Shown: one piece after another, positions 18,681 through 28,903 of the stretch
Numbering within the stretch: position 1 is the stretch's first letter
Layout of the letters: each line of letters begins with the position of its first letter
NCBI GenBank assembly: GCA_013115135.1
Contig: JABANP010000082.1
Coordinates: forward strand, 96,894-160,893
DNA from: Perkinsus olseni
Lineage: Eukaryota; Perkinsozoa; Perkinsida; Perkinsidae
DNA length: 64,000 nt
Direction: 5' to 3'
Translations under genes and position numbers: made by a program
The notes under the pieces: model-generated
Databases searched by the model: none
The model's input: the letters and a program-made list of their open reading frames with translations, nothing else
What the model was told of the DNA's origin: nothing

Positions 18681-21534
18681 ATGGGGATCATCATCGTTCT
18701 CATCACTTTCCTAATCAGTAGGCCTCACGCCGCTGTGGACTGTGACAATAACCCAGAGTGGGTATGGGCCAGACAGGAACTCACGAGATACGCTGGAAAG
18801 TGAGAAGGGGGACTCTATAACGGCGTTATGATGACTCGGGTATCATCGCGGGTATCATCGATGATATCATCGCTGCAACGGCTTCACTCCCTACGCCTTT
18901 TTCTCCCATCTCACTACACTGAGTGAGAGAAGGAGGCGTAACCTACGGTCTGGCCGATCGGCTTCATCCGCCGTGTATTTCTGAACCTGGTGCGACTAGC
19001 CCAGTCTCACCTCGACATTAGCATTGGTGAAGTTCGTCATTTGGCGTTCCTTAAAGGAACTTCCTTTGATAACGAACCTTGACAGAGCGACTCCGGGGCG
19101 GCGCCCCGGGGGCGCAGGCACATGACTCACTACTGGTGCCCCATGCGACTCGTTGGTAGAAGACAAATGGGCTACTGTAGCTGCTTAACTTGGTTTCAAG
19201 TTGCTCTTCAGCTTGAAAGAAGCGTGTGAATCTAGCGACTCGAGATACGTTCGGCCGACCCCACAGGATACGTGGACGACGTCCACTGGACGTGTCAGAT
19301 ACCTCGACCGTCCGGATCTCATAGCGCCGGCTCTCCAGTTCGGAGGGAACATAGACCCGGCTGTACTATCGAACAGTATAGACTGCCGAGCCGGCGTCAC
19401 TTCGCTATCTCTCCTCATCGCGCTCTACACACTCCCACCGCCGAAACTCCCTCAAGCTGCCGAGTTACTCATGAAAGGACTTGAGGGTGCTGGAGCTGTG
19501 AGTATACACAGCCTCAAGTCCTGTGGGTAAGCAAAAGCGTCCCTGCCCTCTCAGCTCCTGGAGACCGAGTGGCCTCTACTGTCGTTGCTCTCCACTGTTC
19601 ATAGGACCATACTGCAGGACCGAACAGAGGGCGACTGCCCGTTTGAGGTGGGTGACAGAAAGCCTATTTCTGTGACCTGTCTCACTATCCTGATCTCTCG
19701 GTGTTGAGCGAGATCAGCGGCCTCGGACTATCTGACATGGAAATGGACGCGGAGCGCCATCATTATCATCATATTAGACAAAGCTGAGCCCTCCGCTGAG
19801 CGGAGTTCGCTTCCCGTCGATTCGACGGCGTCGAATGCCTCAGTTCCAGGGGCCTATTAGTGCCGCAGTCGAACGTATGACCGAAGTCGGAGCTGTGCTT
19901 CCTATTCCCTACATAGCGCGGCATCTGGTCAGCCTTGAAAGCCGGCGGGATTGTAGGATACTGTAAGATACGACCGAGCCCCTGCTGAAGCGTTCCCGAA
20001 TGTGCCGCAGCTCTCCGAGGGCCGCTCATTCCTCTTCTCGTCAGCCGCGCGACTCTGACCGTCCACTATCACCGGGCGAAGCGACTACTGGAGACTAGTC
20101 TGCTCGAGGATATCTTCCGGTACTCTCACATTCGTGCGGAAGACCAGGAGGCTTTCATCGAAGACGCGTTGGGACCGTCCTGGAAGGCCGTGGACCATGT
20201 CCCGCAACTTCAAAGCGCCCAGAGTATCATAACTGAGGTACCCAATCATCCAGAATGACCATCGACTGTTTTCCGTTAGTTTGTTACCCACAATTTTACC
20301 GTGACATTGTCGAGCCGAGCACCCCTACTAGAGGCCTTAGATCTTCTCACGCTACATCCACGAGTGACCATCGAGGCTCGCAGCCCCTCGACAGAGGAGC
20401 CAGTCCACTACACTCAGATGGTTTTCCCGCACAGAGCGGGATCTGATGGTCTGATTTCCAATCGCGTCAGGGCGGAGCAACTCCCCTACTGCACCCGCCC
20501 ATTCATTGATCTGTTCGCGGCTATGAAGTTGACCTCCGTCATTGAGGTTGGACCGCATCTGGGCGATTGTGTCCTCTGGGCTGTCGCGGTGACGGGAGCT
20601 ATCGGCATGGCTGCTGAGCCTCTGAAGCAGCTTGCCGAAATGATTAGGGCTTCACGTGGTAAGAACTCGGAGAGGAGCCATATTCCTTAATCGAAGTCCG
20701 CAATCTCCTATATTATCGTGATAATTACGTGGCGCTGCCGCGTAATATTCTCTACATGTTTTTCAGTATTGTTACAACAAATTACATATTACATATTATC
20801 TTTATCGTCATTTTCAGACACAAACGGCTTCAACTCCTCGTCCTTGACAGTCTTTGAGGTGGCAGTTTCGGACAAGGATGGGCCTGTCGTTGGAGGTGCG
20901 GAAGAGCCCATTGAATACATCTGGGGGCGCGCAGTGGTGAGGGCGGAGATTGAGATGGACGTGGTGGTAAGAATCTCATCAGGTCAAGACGATCGACTCG
21001 TTGGTTGAGTCATCGGAGACATGGAGACGGATGCTCCTCGAGGGCCGCGCTGCAGGAGCGCTCAAGATACACACCAATGGAGGTCGAATGCCATACAACT
21101 GTTGCGAGATAACTTTGAATGCGAGGCGGTGCAACTGATATTTCGATAGCTTGACGCTCCCCGCGAGTCCAGCCCACACAAAGCAGGCTGACCCTGTTCT
21201 GTGCCGCAGGAGAAGACGCCGTTCTCCGCGGTGCGCTGCAAACCCTCTCGCACACTGATGGCATCAAATTGATCATGGTGAACACCAATTCCTTCAAGGT
21301 ATTATCAGTTATCGTAGGATTGAGTGGACCCTCCTTGAACAGGTTCTCTCCTCGTGCTACGACGTCATTCTCAGCCTCCCCCGTGCCTATGACTTGTTCA
21401 CCACAGGCCATCACGGCGCACTCATACCATTGGCGGCACCCACAGAACACGTCAGAGATATTCTCTCGCAACAAGGATCGGTCGAGTTCGTTGCGACTAT
21501 CTCATACCCGCCCACAAGTGAAGCTATATTGTGA
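18681..21534 (+). CDS. Secreted or ER-lumenal FkbM-family methyltransferase, multi-exon
   Basis: Exon 1 (18681-18799) gives MGIIIVLITFLISRPHAAVD, a signal peptide, and ends in phase 2 before GTGAGA. Exon 2 (19212-19497) and exon 3 (19555-19647) join in phase. Middle exons around 19700-20250 are only partly resolved (for example SLLEDIFRYSHIRAEDQEAF). The catalytic part is clear: TSVIEVGPHLGDCVLWAVAV, then GMAAEPLKQLAEMIRAS (exon ending 20659), spliced to NGFNSSSLTVFEVAVSDKDG (exon from 20817). A later junction joins ALKIHTNG to GEDAVLRGALQTLSHTDG, and the last exon (from 21345) ends SYPPTSEAIL. These correspond to the FkbM motifs: glycine-rich SAM site, acidic E of AEP, VAVSDKDG, and the LKIDVEG-E-xxLRGA strand. 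Here D is replaced by H and VEG by TNG. Such enzymes O-methylate sugars or other small groups. Given the signal peptide, a glycan substrate is an inference. Confidence 0.72.
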
Positions 21535-21894
21535 CCTTAGCAGGGGCATTGAATTCAGTAAACCCGCACGTACAACCCGTCTGCCGTCTGTATCTGACTT
21601 GAGATCCACGTCTGAGTCGTATTCGCCTTCAGTAGCCATGACGCGAGGAAAGTTGTGTTGGGAGGAAAATTCTATTGCGTAAAAAGCCGGACTTAGCTGC
21701 GTCACGTCACGTGACACTCTCAAGGATTTCTTCTTCGCAGAGTAATTTAGTTCGACCCTCGGGACTGTGCCAGCGAGACTCGCCAGCGACCACTGTCCTG
21801 TACGACTATGTACAATGTGTGTGAGTTTATAGTCCAGCGCCGGTTCCAGCTCAGTTAGACAGTAGTCCGAGCGCGACATCATTCTTGTAGTCAT
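21535..21894 (-). CDS. Possible hypothetical protein, tail to tail with the methyltransferase
   Basis: A minus-strand frame of 130 codons (21894-21505) gives a protein-like composition, for example VELNYSAKKKSLRVSRDVTQ and an acidic segment EGEYDSDVDLKSDTDG. It has no recognisable domain. Its 3' end overlaps the last exon of the methyltransferase on the other strand by about 30 nt. No splice partners were found. I keep it only as a weak candidate. Confidence 0.22.
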
Positions 21895-22326
21895 TAGAAA
21901 CTGCCTCTCTCTAGGGTCGAACCTGGGTCACGAGCATAGCAGTCAGCCGCTCTGCGTACTAAGCTGAATTCACTGGCTGCGCGCGAGGTTCAAAGCTCTC
22001 CGCAGCTCGCTCGTCGCGAGCGAAGCAGAGCCCGATGCACGCTCCAGGCTCGTTCTTCTGTAACGTGATTCCTGGGCGTTCCTGAAATGCTTTCCTAGGA
22101 TCGTCTCCGTGGCGTTCCGGGAATGTGATTTGAGAACACGATATCTTGAGGAAAGTTCCTGGGGACTCGCTTGTGTCTATCGAATTTCCGGGCGCGCGCG
22201 ACTGTCGCATTCTTGGCGGCTCTACTACAGCTTATGTTGATGTGAAGTTAGATGCCGTCGGCTAGGAGTCTATAACCGTTTGGGTCAGTTTATAGTGTTT
22301 AGCCCCCTACTCCTCATTCAACCGCC

Positions 22327-23228
22327 ATGTCGACTCCTCAGAAGCTTCTCTTCGAGCCCGCCACCGCCCGTTTGCAGAACGGTTTGAAGCTGGTCTTCGG
22401 TTCTGATCACGCCGGCATCGATCTTAAGAATGAGATGATAGATGTACTTTCTTTGTGCCCCTCAGTCTTCCCTTCATTAGCCCTCTCTCAGTTCGTGAAG
22501 AATACGTTGAAGGCCCCTGAGGACTGCATTACGGATGTCGGCACTTTCACTCACGAATCGGTAATGGCAGTGGGCAGTTGTTGGTGTTGCTGACGTTGTG
22601 TCTGTTGGTAGATCGACTACCCTGATTTCGCGGAGAAGGCCTGCAAGACTCTCCTCAGCATTTCCGATGACACTACCAGTAGTAAGGGGCTGTTGTCTAG
22701 GCAGTAGTATCTTGGGCTCAAGCATGCATGATTCAGAATAGGTTGAAATAGTGTTCGGTGGTCACTGACTGCGCTGTTTTTCAGAGGCGTTAGGCGTCGT
22801 TATGTGCGGATCGGGCCTCGGCATTTCGATGTCGGCTAACAAGTGCAAGGGAATCAGGTAGTACATGGGAAAGGCTTTCATTCGCCCCCGTGAGTCCTTC
22901 CTGGAACGCCGCGTCCCTCCCTCAGGTGTGCCTTGTGCTCTAGCAACTACGATGCTCGCTACAGCCGCCTCCACAACAATGCCAACGTATTAGCGCTTAC
23001 CGCTTGCACTATCCACTCATCGTCTCCTCATGCTCAGGTTCTCGCCATGGGAGGTCGCACCACGGGTGTCGAAGTTGCACGAGAGATTCTCGCCACGTAG
23101 GCTTTTTTTTCGTGGTCTTTTCGGCCATGATGATTGCAATTATGTCCAGATACATCAACACAGACTTCGAAGGCGGTCGTCATCAGAGGAGAATTGACAA
23201 GATGATGGCTCTCGAGAACAAGAACTAA
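22327..23228 (+). CDS. rpiB: Ribose-5-phosphate isomerase B, copy 1
   Basis: Seven exons give a 175-residue protein: 22327-22443, 22492-22560, 22612-22681, 22785-22857, 22926-22986, 23038-23096 and 23150-23228. All junctions are GT-AG and the phases agree. RpiB/LacA hallmarks are present: GSDHAGIDLKNEM near residue 25, the active-site VMCGSGLGISMSANKCKGIR with its catalytic cysteine, NYDARYSRLHNNANVLAMGG, and the C-terminal FEGGRHQRRIDKM. The enzyme interconverts ribose-5-phosphate and ribulose-5-phosphate in the non-oxidative pentose phosphate pathway, in the cytosol. No targeting peptide is evident. The length is slightly above bacterial RpiB (about 150) because of an N-terminal extension of about 20 residues. 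A second copy follows 470 nt downstream in the same orientation. Confidence 0.95.
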
Positions 23229-23695
23229 CTTTCTGTTGAATTTCTCTACTTGCGAAATATTGATGAATATCTTCCTAATGTTCCCTCCCAATGTCTCTCC
23301 ACGCGATATGATCGTTGTGTCAAATAAGTTGTGAAATGGGCGAACTTATCAGACAGCAAAAGGCGAGTAAATTCCATCGGTCGACGGTTGCTCTACGGAG
23401 GGACAGCGACAAGAGCAGCAAAGCCGCCCAAGCGAACTTGAGAGTATCGGTTAGTCCTACTCCCACGAAAAGATTTGGACATTCACCAACGATTTTTCGA
23501 GGCTATGTAATGACACGACCGACACAATACGGCCTCCCTGTCCCCTCAGCAGTAACGCGGTCGTCGCTAGACTTTGAGAGCACTAGCGTCATCCTGGGCC
23601 CTCCTCGTGTGCTCGTGATCGATGATAGATGTTGATCCATACGTTCGCGATTTTCCAGTTATTACTGTTATTTTCAAACTTCGTACTTGAACATC
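23229..23695. other. Spacer between the two rpiB genes
   Basis: No gene seen. It probably holds the 3' region of copy 1 and the promoter of copy 2. Confidence 0.5.
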
Positions 23696-24448
23696 ATGCA
23701 ATCCAGTGAGCCTGATAAGCTTCTTTTCCAGCCTGCCGCCGCGCGTCTGCAGAAGGGTTTGAAGCTCGTATTCTGCTCTGATCACGCCGGTATCGATCTC
23801 AAGAATGAGATGATAAATGTGAGTTTCATGTCACGTTTGATATGATTCAGTTGTCACCGTTTCTCTTCAGTTCGTCCAAACTGACCTCAAAGCTCCTGAG
23901 GACTGCGTCATTGACGTCGGCTGCTTCAGCCACGATTCCGTAAGTGGACTCCTCCGCCCGCAACAGATGAATTCAATCGATCCTGTTTGCTCTATTCTTT
24001 TCCTCTCTGCAGGTCGATTATCCCGACTATGCCGAAAAACTCGGCCGGAAGGTAATGGAGATTGACGACACAACGAGTAAGGCAGCACAATGGAGCAACT
24101 TTTTCTGAGACTCTCATCGTTCTCCTCAGAGTGTCTCGGTGTTGCTATCTGCGGCAGTGGCCTTGGCATGTCAATATCGGCCAACAAGGTGAAGGGAATT
24201 CGTTGTGGTCTTTGTCATGGCAACTACGATGCACGCTATTTGCGTATGCACAACAACGGCAACGTAGGTCGTGTTGGTTCGCGCGAAGGGCGGTGAATGA
24301 CTCTATTCAGGTGCTTGCGATGGGCGGTCGTACGACCGGAGTTGAGATCGCGAAGGAGATCCTCGCCACATTCATCAACACCGACTTTTGCGGTGGTCGT
24401 CATCAGAGGCGCGTCGATAAAATCTCGGCTATCGAGCAGCGGGATTAG
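23696..24448 (+). CDS. rpiB: Ribose-5-phosphate isomerase B, copy 2
   Basis: Five exons (23696-23818, 23871-23939, 24013-24076, 24130-24263, 24311-24448) give a 175-residue protein, the same length as copy 1. The active-site region AICGSGLGMSISANKVKGIR with the catalytic cysteine, the NYDARYLRMHNNGN segment and FCGGRHQRRVDKI are intact. Two introns of copy 1 (after KGIR and after EILAT) are absent here; the other four are in the same places. The first motif is CSDHAGIDLKNEM instead of GSDHAG, a change of a normally conserved glycine. Both genes therefore look functional but have diverged. The reaction is ribose-5-phosphate/ribulose-5-phosphate isomerisation. The tandem pair suggests a local gene duplication followed by intron loss or gain. 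Confidence 0.94.
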
Positions 24449-25719
24449 ATGAATTCAAATAGTATCTCAGTGCCATCTAACAGACTGTGTTAGTATGACT
24501 TGGTATCGGGCAATTCTTAGCAGATTCTTAATGGGTATTGTGTTGTTGGTCAATTGCAATGACTTCAGCAATCAGAGATCATAAACATCAACTGTAGTCA
24601 CTGGACACTGCTCCTGCTCCGTTGCTTCTCCGGTCTAGTCCCATAGTCAACCGAATACTCTTGTCGAGTTGCTTGTGGTAGTGATGCCCACGAAGGGATG
24701 GACACAAGTTGTGTCACACGAGGTATTGCAATTTGCAACAAAACTATCTGTTGTACTTGCATTCCACAGAGAATTTGGAATGCCGCAGAATCACAGTAAA
24801 ACGAGTTGGTGGCACCAACCTGATACTGTACGGAGTCCCCATGCAGCAACACAGGACAAGACTAGCGGTATCACCCATCCCATCCGGTGAAATTGGAATG
24901 CACATGTGGTACAGTTCGAGCCAAAGTCGTTACTCCACGTTGCTCGTCCCCTATATTGTGTTTCGCGCAGAACCCTGTCGGTCTCATCTTGTGCGCGGTC
25001 TGAGCTTTCGTTCAAGCAAGCTCTGATGCTTTGACCAGTTAGTGTAGCGAGTGGGCCTCAACATACCGATTTTTTCTTCTATTCTCATAAGCGCCCGATT
25101 CATTGATGTATATCGGCATAGTGCCCTGTCGTGCTTTATCGGCGGTTGTATATGGATATTGCAGTATATCTGCTTCACCACTGAGTCCAGACGATAGCCC
25201 AATCTTGTGGCGTCTTACGTCGAGTCGAGGCTTGGCAAGGCAATGAACTCTGCCCATCTACTACTCAACTTCCCCATTCTCAACTCGCTGACGCCTGTTC
25301 CATCCAGTGAAGTGTTTTTTGTTGTTCTACTGAACAGCCCGTCAGTTTCGGAAACTCTGAAAATCGGTGTCACCGAGTCGGTGGAAGAATTCAACTAATT
25401 CATTTAGTGAACCGCCCACTGGATGTGATTATACCGGATGAGATGAGATACACCTTCAAGACTAGTGTGTACTAGTGGGACAGTGGACGAATTACTGAGA
25501 ACACAAAAACTGTCATGAGCAGGCAAAGTGGGTCCAAAGAATGATTTATCGACCAACACTGGTTGCCATTAATACATCGAAATCTATCTTAGTGAATGGT
25601 GTCCACTATATAAAAGAATCTTAAAAAATCCCTTTGTGTCAAAGGGTGTACGTAGATTAACGGTTCCTGCATGAAGAGATAGATCAAGGTTGCGTTCAAC
25701 TTGATGAGTCGGCGTCAAT
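24449..25719. other. Intergenic, no gene seen; small palindromes
   Basis: Short open frames on both strands have no recognisable features. Small fold-backs occur, for example GTTGGTGGCACCAAC near 24807 and TTGCAATTTGCAA near 24727. Confidence 0.45.
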
Positions 25720-26649
25720 CTACAACAGTAGTATTGAGTACCAATCAGTATCCAATTTGCGGTAAGCACGATCGGTTATGTAGTTACCGGTAAAGAAGAT
25801 CGAATCGGGGGCAAACCTCACGGTATCCCACCTCTTTACGGAATAATATTCATCCGGTAGATTAGGACAACTCTGCTTGAGCTCGTTGATGAGGTCATCA
25901 AAAGTGTTCTGTGGATGTCCGGGAAACATTCCCGGCCATTTCAGTTTCAGCTTGTAAGCTTTACCCAACCCCATTCCTTCGAGGCGGAACCAGAGGTCAT
26001 TACTCATAGTATTATTACAGGTGAAAAGTATAATTATAGTATTCGGGTCGACCCATATATGCATACTGACTTTTGGCAAGTTCACAGGGTCGGTCACGAA
26101 TTCCGCCCGTCGAATGTATGGAAGCCAGATACGATTGAGTAAAATACGGGCACCTTCGAAGAGTGTGTGCGCGTTACCATCTTCGTCAACTTCGAATGAC
26201 TCGAAGTCACCCTCCTCGATGCGAGCGTCGGGACATGCAGCTCGTACTCCAGCAAGCCTAGCATTATAAAGTTCCCTTGCGAAACCAGATGCTGGGACTG
26301 CATTGATGGACGCCGGGTCCTCTGCGTTGGGGTGAAGATCGAACCAGGGAGTTTGGTACGGAGTTCCGTCACCGCACTCTATAGAGAACATACCAACGTG
26401 AACAGACCGATATATTCTCATGTAATCTTCAGGCCTGACTTCGTGGGTGGCGAGGAAAGTAAATCTCACGCGGGTTGGGTGGGAAAGCTCGTATACGAAT
26501 TCACCATAATGTTTCTTGACGTCACGGGGTGGGGTTGTGGGGCACGGGGTAGGTTTTATGGTTGTCGGGCACGGGGTAGGGTCGCCTTTCCCACAACCAT
26601 TGGCCAGTACAAGAGAAGAGACGAAGACGATAAGACGAAAGGCCATCAT
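25720..26649 (-). CDS. Secreted protein of unknown function with Pro/Thr-rich linker
   Basis: A single-exon gene of 309 codons. The N-terminus MMAFRLIVFVSSLVLANGCG is a signal peptide. It is followed by a short linker with two PTPCPTT units (residues about 24-40) and then a globular domain of about 260 residues. That domain contains, for example, YELSHPTRVRFTFLATHEVR, a conserved-looking CGDGTPYQTPWFDLHPNAED, and RRAEFVTDPVNLPKVSMHIW. Five or so cysteines are spaced through it. There is no transmembrane segment near the C-terminus. I do not recognise the fold or family. The composition and clean open frame make a real gene very likely; a lineage-specific secreted protein is the best description. 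Confidence 0.8.
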   Translation of the reverse strand: MMAFRLIVFVSSLVLANGCGKGDPTPCPTTIKPTPCPTTPPRDVKKHYGEFVYELSHPTRVRFTFLATHEVRPEDYMRIYRSVHVGMFSIECGDGTPYQTPWFDLHPNAEDPASINAVPASGFARELYNARLAGVRAACPDARIEEGDFESFEVDEDGNAHTLFEGARILLNRIWLPYIRRAEFVTDPVNLPKVSMHIWVDPNTIIILFTCNNTMSNDLWFRLEGMGLGKAYKLKLKWPGMFPGHPQNTFDDLINELKQSCPNLPDEYYSVKRWDTVRFAPDSIFFTGNYITDRAYRKLDTDWYSILLL

Positions 26650-27416
26650 CAGTGAGTGGATAAAAATGATTATTATTAGTGGTATCTGCAGGAAGCCGCT
26701 ATGGTAGGGATATCTCCACCGGAGATTCTCCAGTCCCTTTCCATTGCCGACATCAGTTCTTGGTAACTTTACATATAGCCATGATCCTACGACTTACTCA
26801 TTGTCTCTGAATATTAAGCTCACGAGGCAACTATGAGGCACCACCAGTGAATGGGAGGGTGGGGTCGGGAGACCTCTTGCCCACTCTTGTCCTGTCTCAT
26901 GAACCTCCGTGGGCTGCATGCCTCGCGTCACCGGAGGGCAATGGGCCGCCTGCGTGAGTCACGCGTGACACAGGCGAGCGAGATGGTTCCTCGTCTTTTG
27001 GCCGTTCAAACCGTCGCCCCACGGGCGGCACGTGGAGTTGGAGAATTCTGTTTAGAATTTCGGTCGGGACACTGGTTGACTCAAGAGCCATAAAGTGAAA
27101 GAGTAGAAAAGTATATGGTTAATTAGACTAATTAACCATATACTTAACTACTCTTTCTCTTTCTTTCTACACTGACAAAGTCAGTCTATCATGCCGAGTA
27201 TCTTGTGGCAGTTTCAACTGTGGCAGTTTCAACAAAGATACACTGAATTGGCGCCTGCCTTTGTGCAACAGCACAAACAAATCCACTCGAAGAGGTACTT
27301 GCAAACAACAACTCCCGATTGGTCACTTCATAGCGAGATGTGATGGAAATATTCTATTTGAAAAACTTCTGTGCAAATCTCAGTTAAATCAGCTTAGTAA
27401 GTCAGACCTACTAAGT
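26650..27416. other. Intergenic with a long AT-rich inverted repeat
   Basis: No gene is supported. It lies between the start of the secreted protein gene at 25720-26649 and the 3' end of the short-chain dehydrogenase gene. The inverted repeat at 27097-27157 is described separately. Confidence 0.5.
27097..27157. repeat. AT-rich inverted repeat, about 30-nt arms
   Basis: Outer arms GAAAGAGTAG / CTACTCTTTC and inner arms AGTATATGGTTAATTAG / CTAATTAACCATATACT, separated by a 3-nt mismatch on each side and a single A in the centre. It could extrude as a cruciform. Confidence 0.93.
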
Positions 27417-28744
27417 CTACCACTCCTTCTTTTGCTTGTCCTTATACATCTTCCCGCTCATGCTGGGGTCGTACTCACATTCAACTGCCAACCAGCTGAT
27501 AACCTCGGCGCCTTGTGCCGCTGATCGATCGCCTTAATACCTATTGGAGTGGTGAGATGTAGCTTCACATAGACGGGACGGTCAGTCCCCTACATGCCAC
27601 CCTAGGGACCTGCTCTTACTTCGTCATGTCCGTGGCACAGTAACCTGGGGTGCAGGTCGTCGCGAGTATCCGTCTCGGGTCCTCCATCGCCTCCCGAGCG
27701 AGAGCTTTGGTCCATGCGATGAGCAGGAGCTTCGAGGTTCCATACATGCCATCGGCGAACCCAGCTTCTGCAAGGCAACCTCCTTCGACTGCTTCTAGAT
27801 ACTCATTCGCAATTTCCATTATCTCTCGGACAGTGCAGTTCTTTGAAGCAAGTCTGGTCTTTAGGGCCTCTGTCACCTAAGTGCTTCGAGAATCCAGCGG
27901 GTGAGAGGGGGCAATCAACCTGGGAGAGGTGGCCGAGGCCGCTGCCGACGTTGACCACTCTCCCCTTGCCGGCCATCATCGGCTTCAAAGCCTCCGTCAC
28001 CTTCATGCAACCGTAGAGGTTCACTTCGATGGTGAGGCGCGCCTAGCAGGAAACAGGAAAAGCTCAGACTCCGGAGGACACTGAGGCTGCTCACTCGATC
28101 GTATGAGGGTTTCGAGTCGTCTTCGTCCAACAGCACCGCCGCGTTATTGATGAGCGCGTCGATTGATGGCGTTAGCCTGGCAATCTGCAAACGAGACCAA
28201 CGCACAATTTCCAGTGAAGATTCTCCATTTATCCGAGTTTTGAACCACGAGCCGCCCGACAGCGGCGGCTGGCAGTGTATCGACCGCTCCCGTCCTACTT
28301 GTGACTTCCCTGCTTCGATTGATGCATCGTCAGCCACGTCGAGTTGAACGGCTGCATACGGTTTGAGAATATCTGAAACACTCTAGGCCATAGGTAATCA
28401 TATTGCAACGAACGACCACAACGGCTTGGAGGCACGAAGTACACGATAAGAGTACACGTTAAATCCATGAATATCATCAGCCCTGCTGGCCCAATGGATA
28501 AGGCGCCACCCTCCTAAGGTGGAGATTCCGGGTTCGATCCCCGGGTAGGGTATTATAGAACGAACCATCACCTCTGCGGATCTATCCTATCATTTTAATC
28601 CTAGTCTACCTGCAGCCTGTTTGAGTCGCTCCTCATCCCTAGCTGTCATAATCACCCTAACGCCCTCTCCTATGAGTCTCTTGCAGACCTCAAAACCGAT
28701 GCCTTTATTGGCCCCTGTGACCACCACCACAGGTGAATGAGCCA
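27417..28744 (-). CDS. Short-chain dehydrogenase/reductase (carbonyl reductase-like)
   Basis: Exon 1 (28744-28610) starts MAHSPVVVVTGANKGIGFEV, the glycine-rich NADP(H)-binding motif TGxxxGIG. It joins in phase to exon 2 (from 28372, ILKPYAAVQLDVADDASIEA). Later exons give SIDALINNAAVLLDEDD (the NNAG-type motif), IEVNLYGCMKVTEALKPMMA with GRVVNVGSGLGHLS, and DGMYGTSKLLLIAWTKALAR, which holds the catalytic YxxxK. PGYCATDMT follows, and the last exon reads GAEVISWLAVECEYDP to KDKQKKEW and TAG at 27419-27417. The order and motifs match carbonyl reductase 1-like SDR enzymes, which reduce carbonyl compounds with NADPH in the cytosol. The substrate is unknown. Intron 1 (28609-28373) contains a tRNA-Arg gene on the other strand. 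The last junction is not fully resolved. Confidence 0.88.
28480..28552 (+). tRNA. tRNA-Arg (anticodon CCU)
   Basis: The 73 nt fold as a cloverleaf: acceptor GCCCTGC/GTAGGGT, D-arm GCCCAATGGATAAGGC, anticodon stem CCACC/GGTGG with loop CTCCTAA (anticodon CCT), and T-arm CCGGG-TTCGATC-CCCGG. There is no intron. The gene lies inside intron 1 of the short-chain dehydrogenase gene, on the opposite strand. CCA is not encoded, as expected for a eukaryote. Confidence 0.95.
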
Positions 28745-28903
28745 TTCGAGAATATAATTATTCAAAACAACAAAACTGCCGTGGCCTGCCTCACTTGAAC
28801 TAAAACCCAATCGATCAGCTACGTGTGCCAAAGCCATCGAAGTGCGTCTAACAGGACCCTCTCCGACTCCGGAACACAACAGTCAACAGAAACATATAGA
28901 CTT

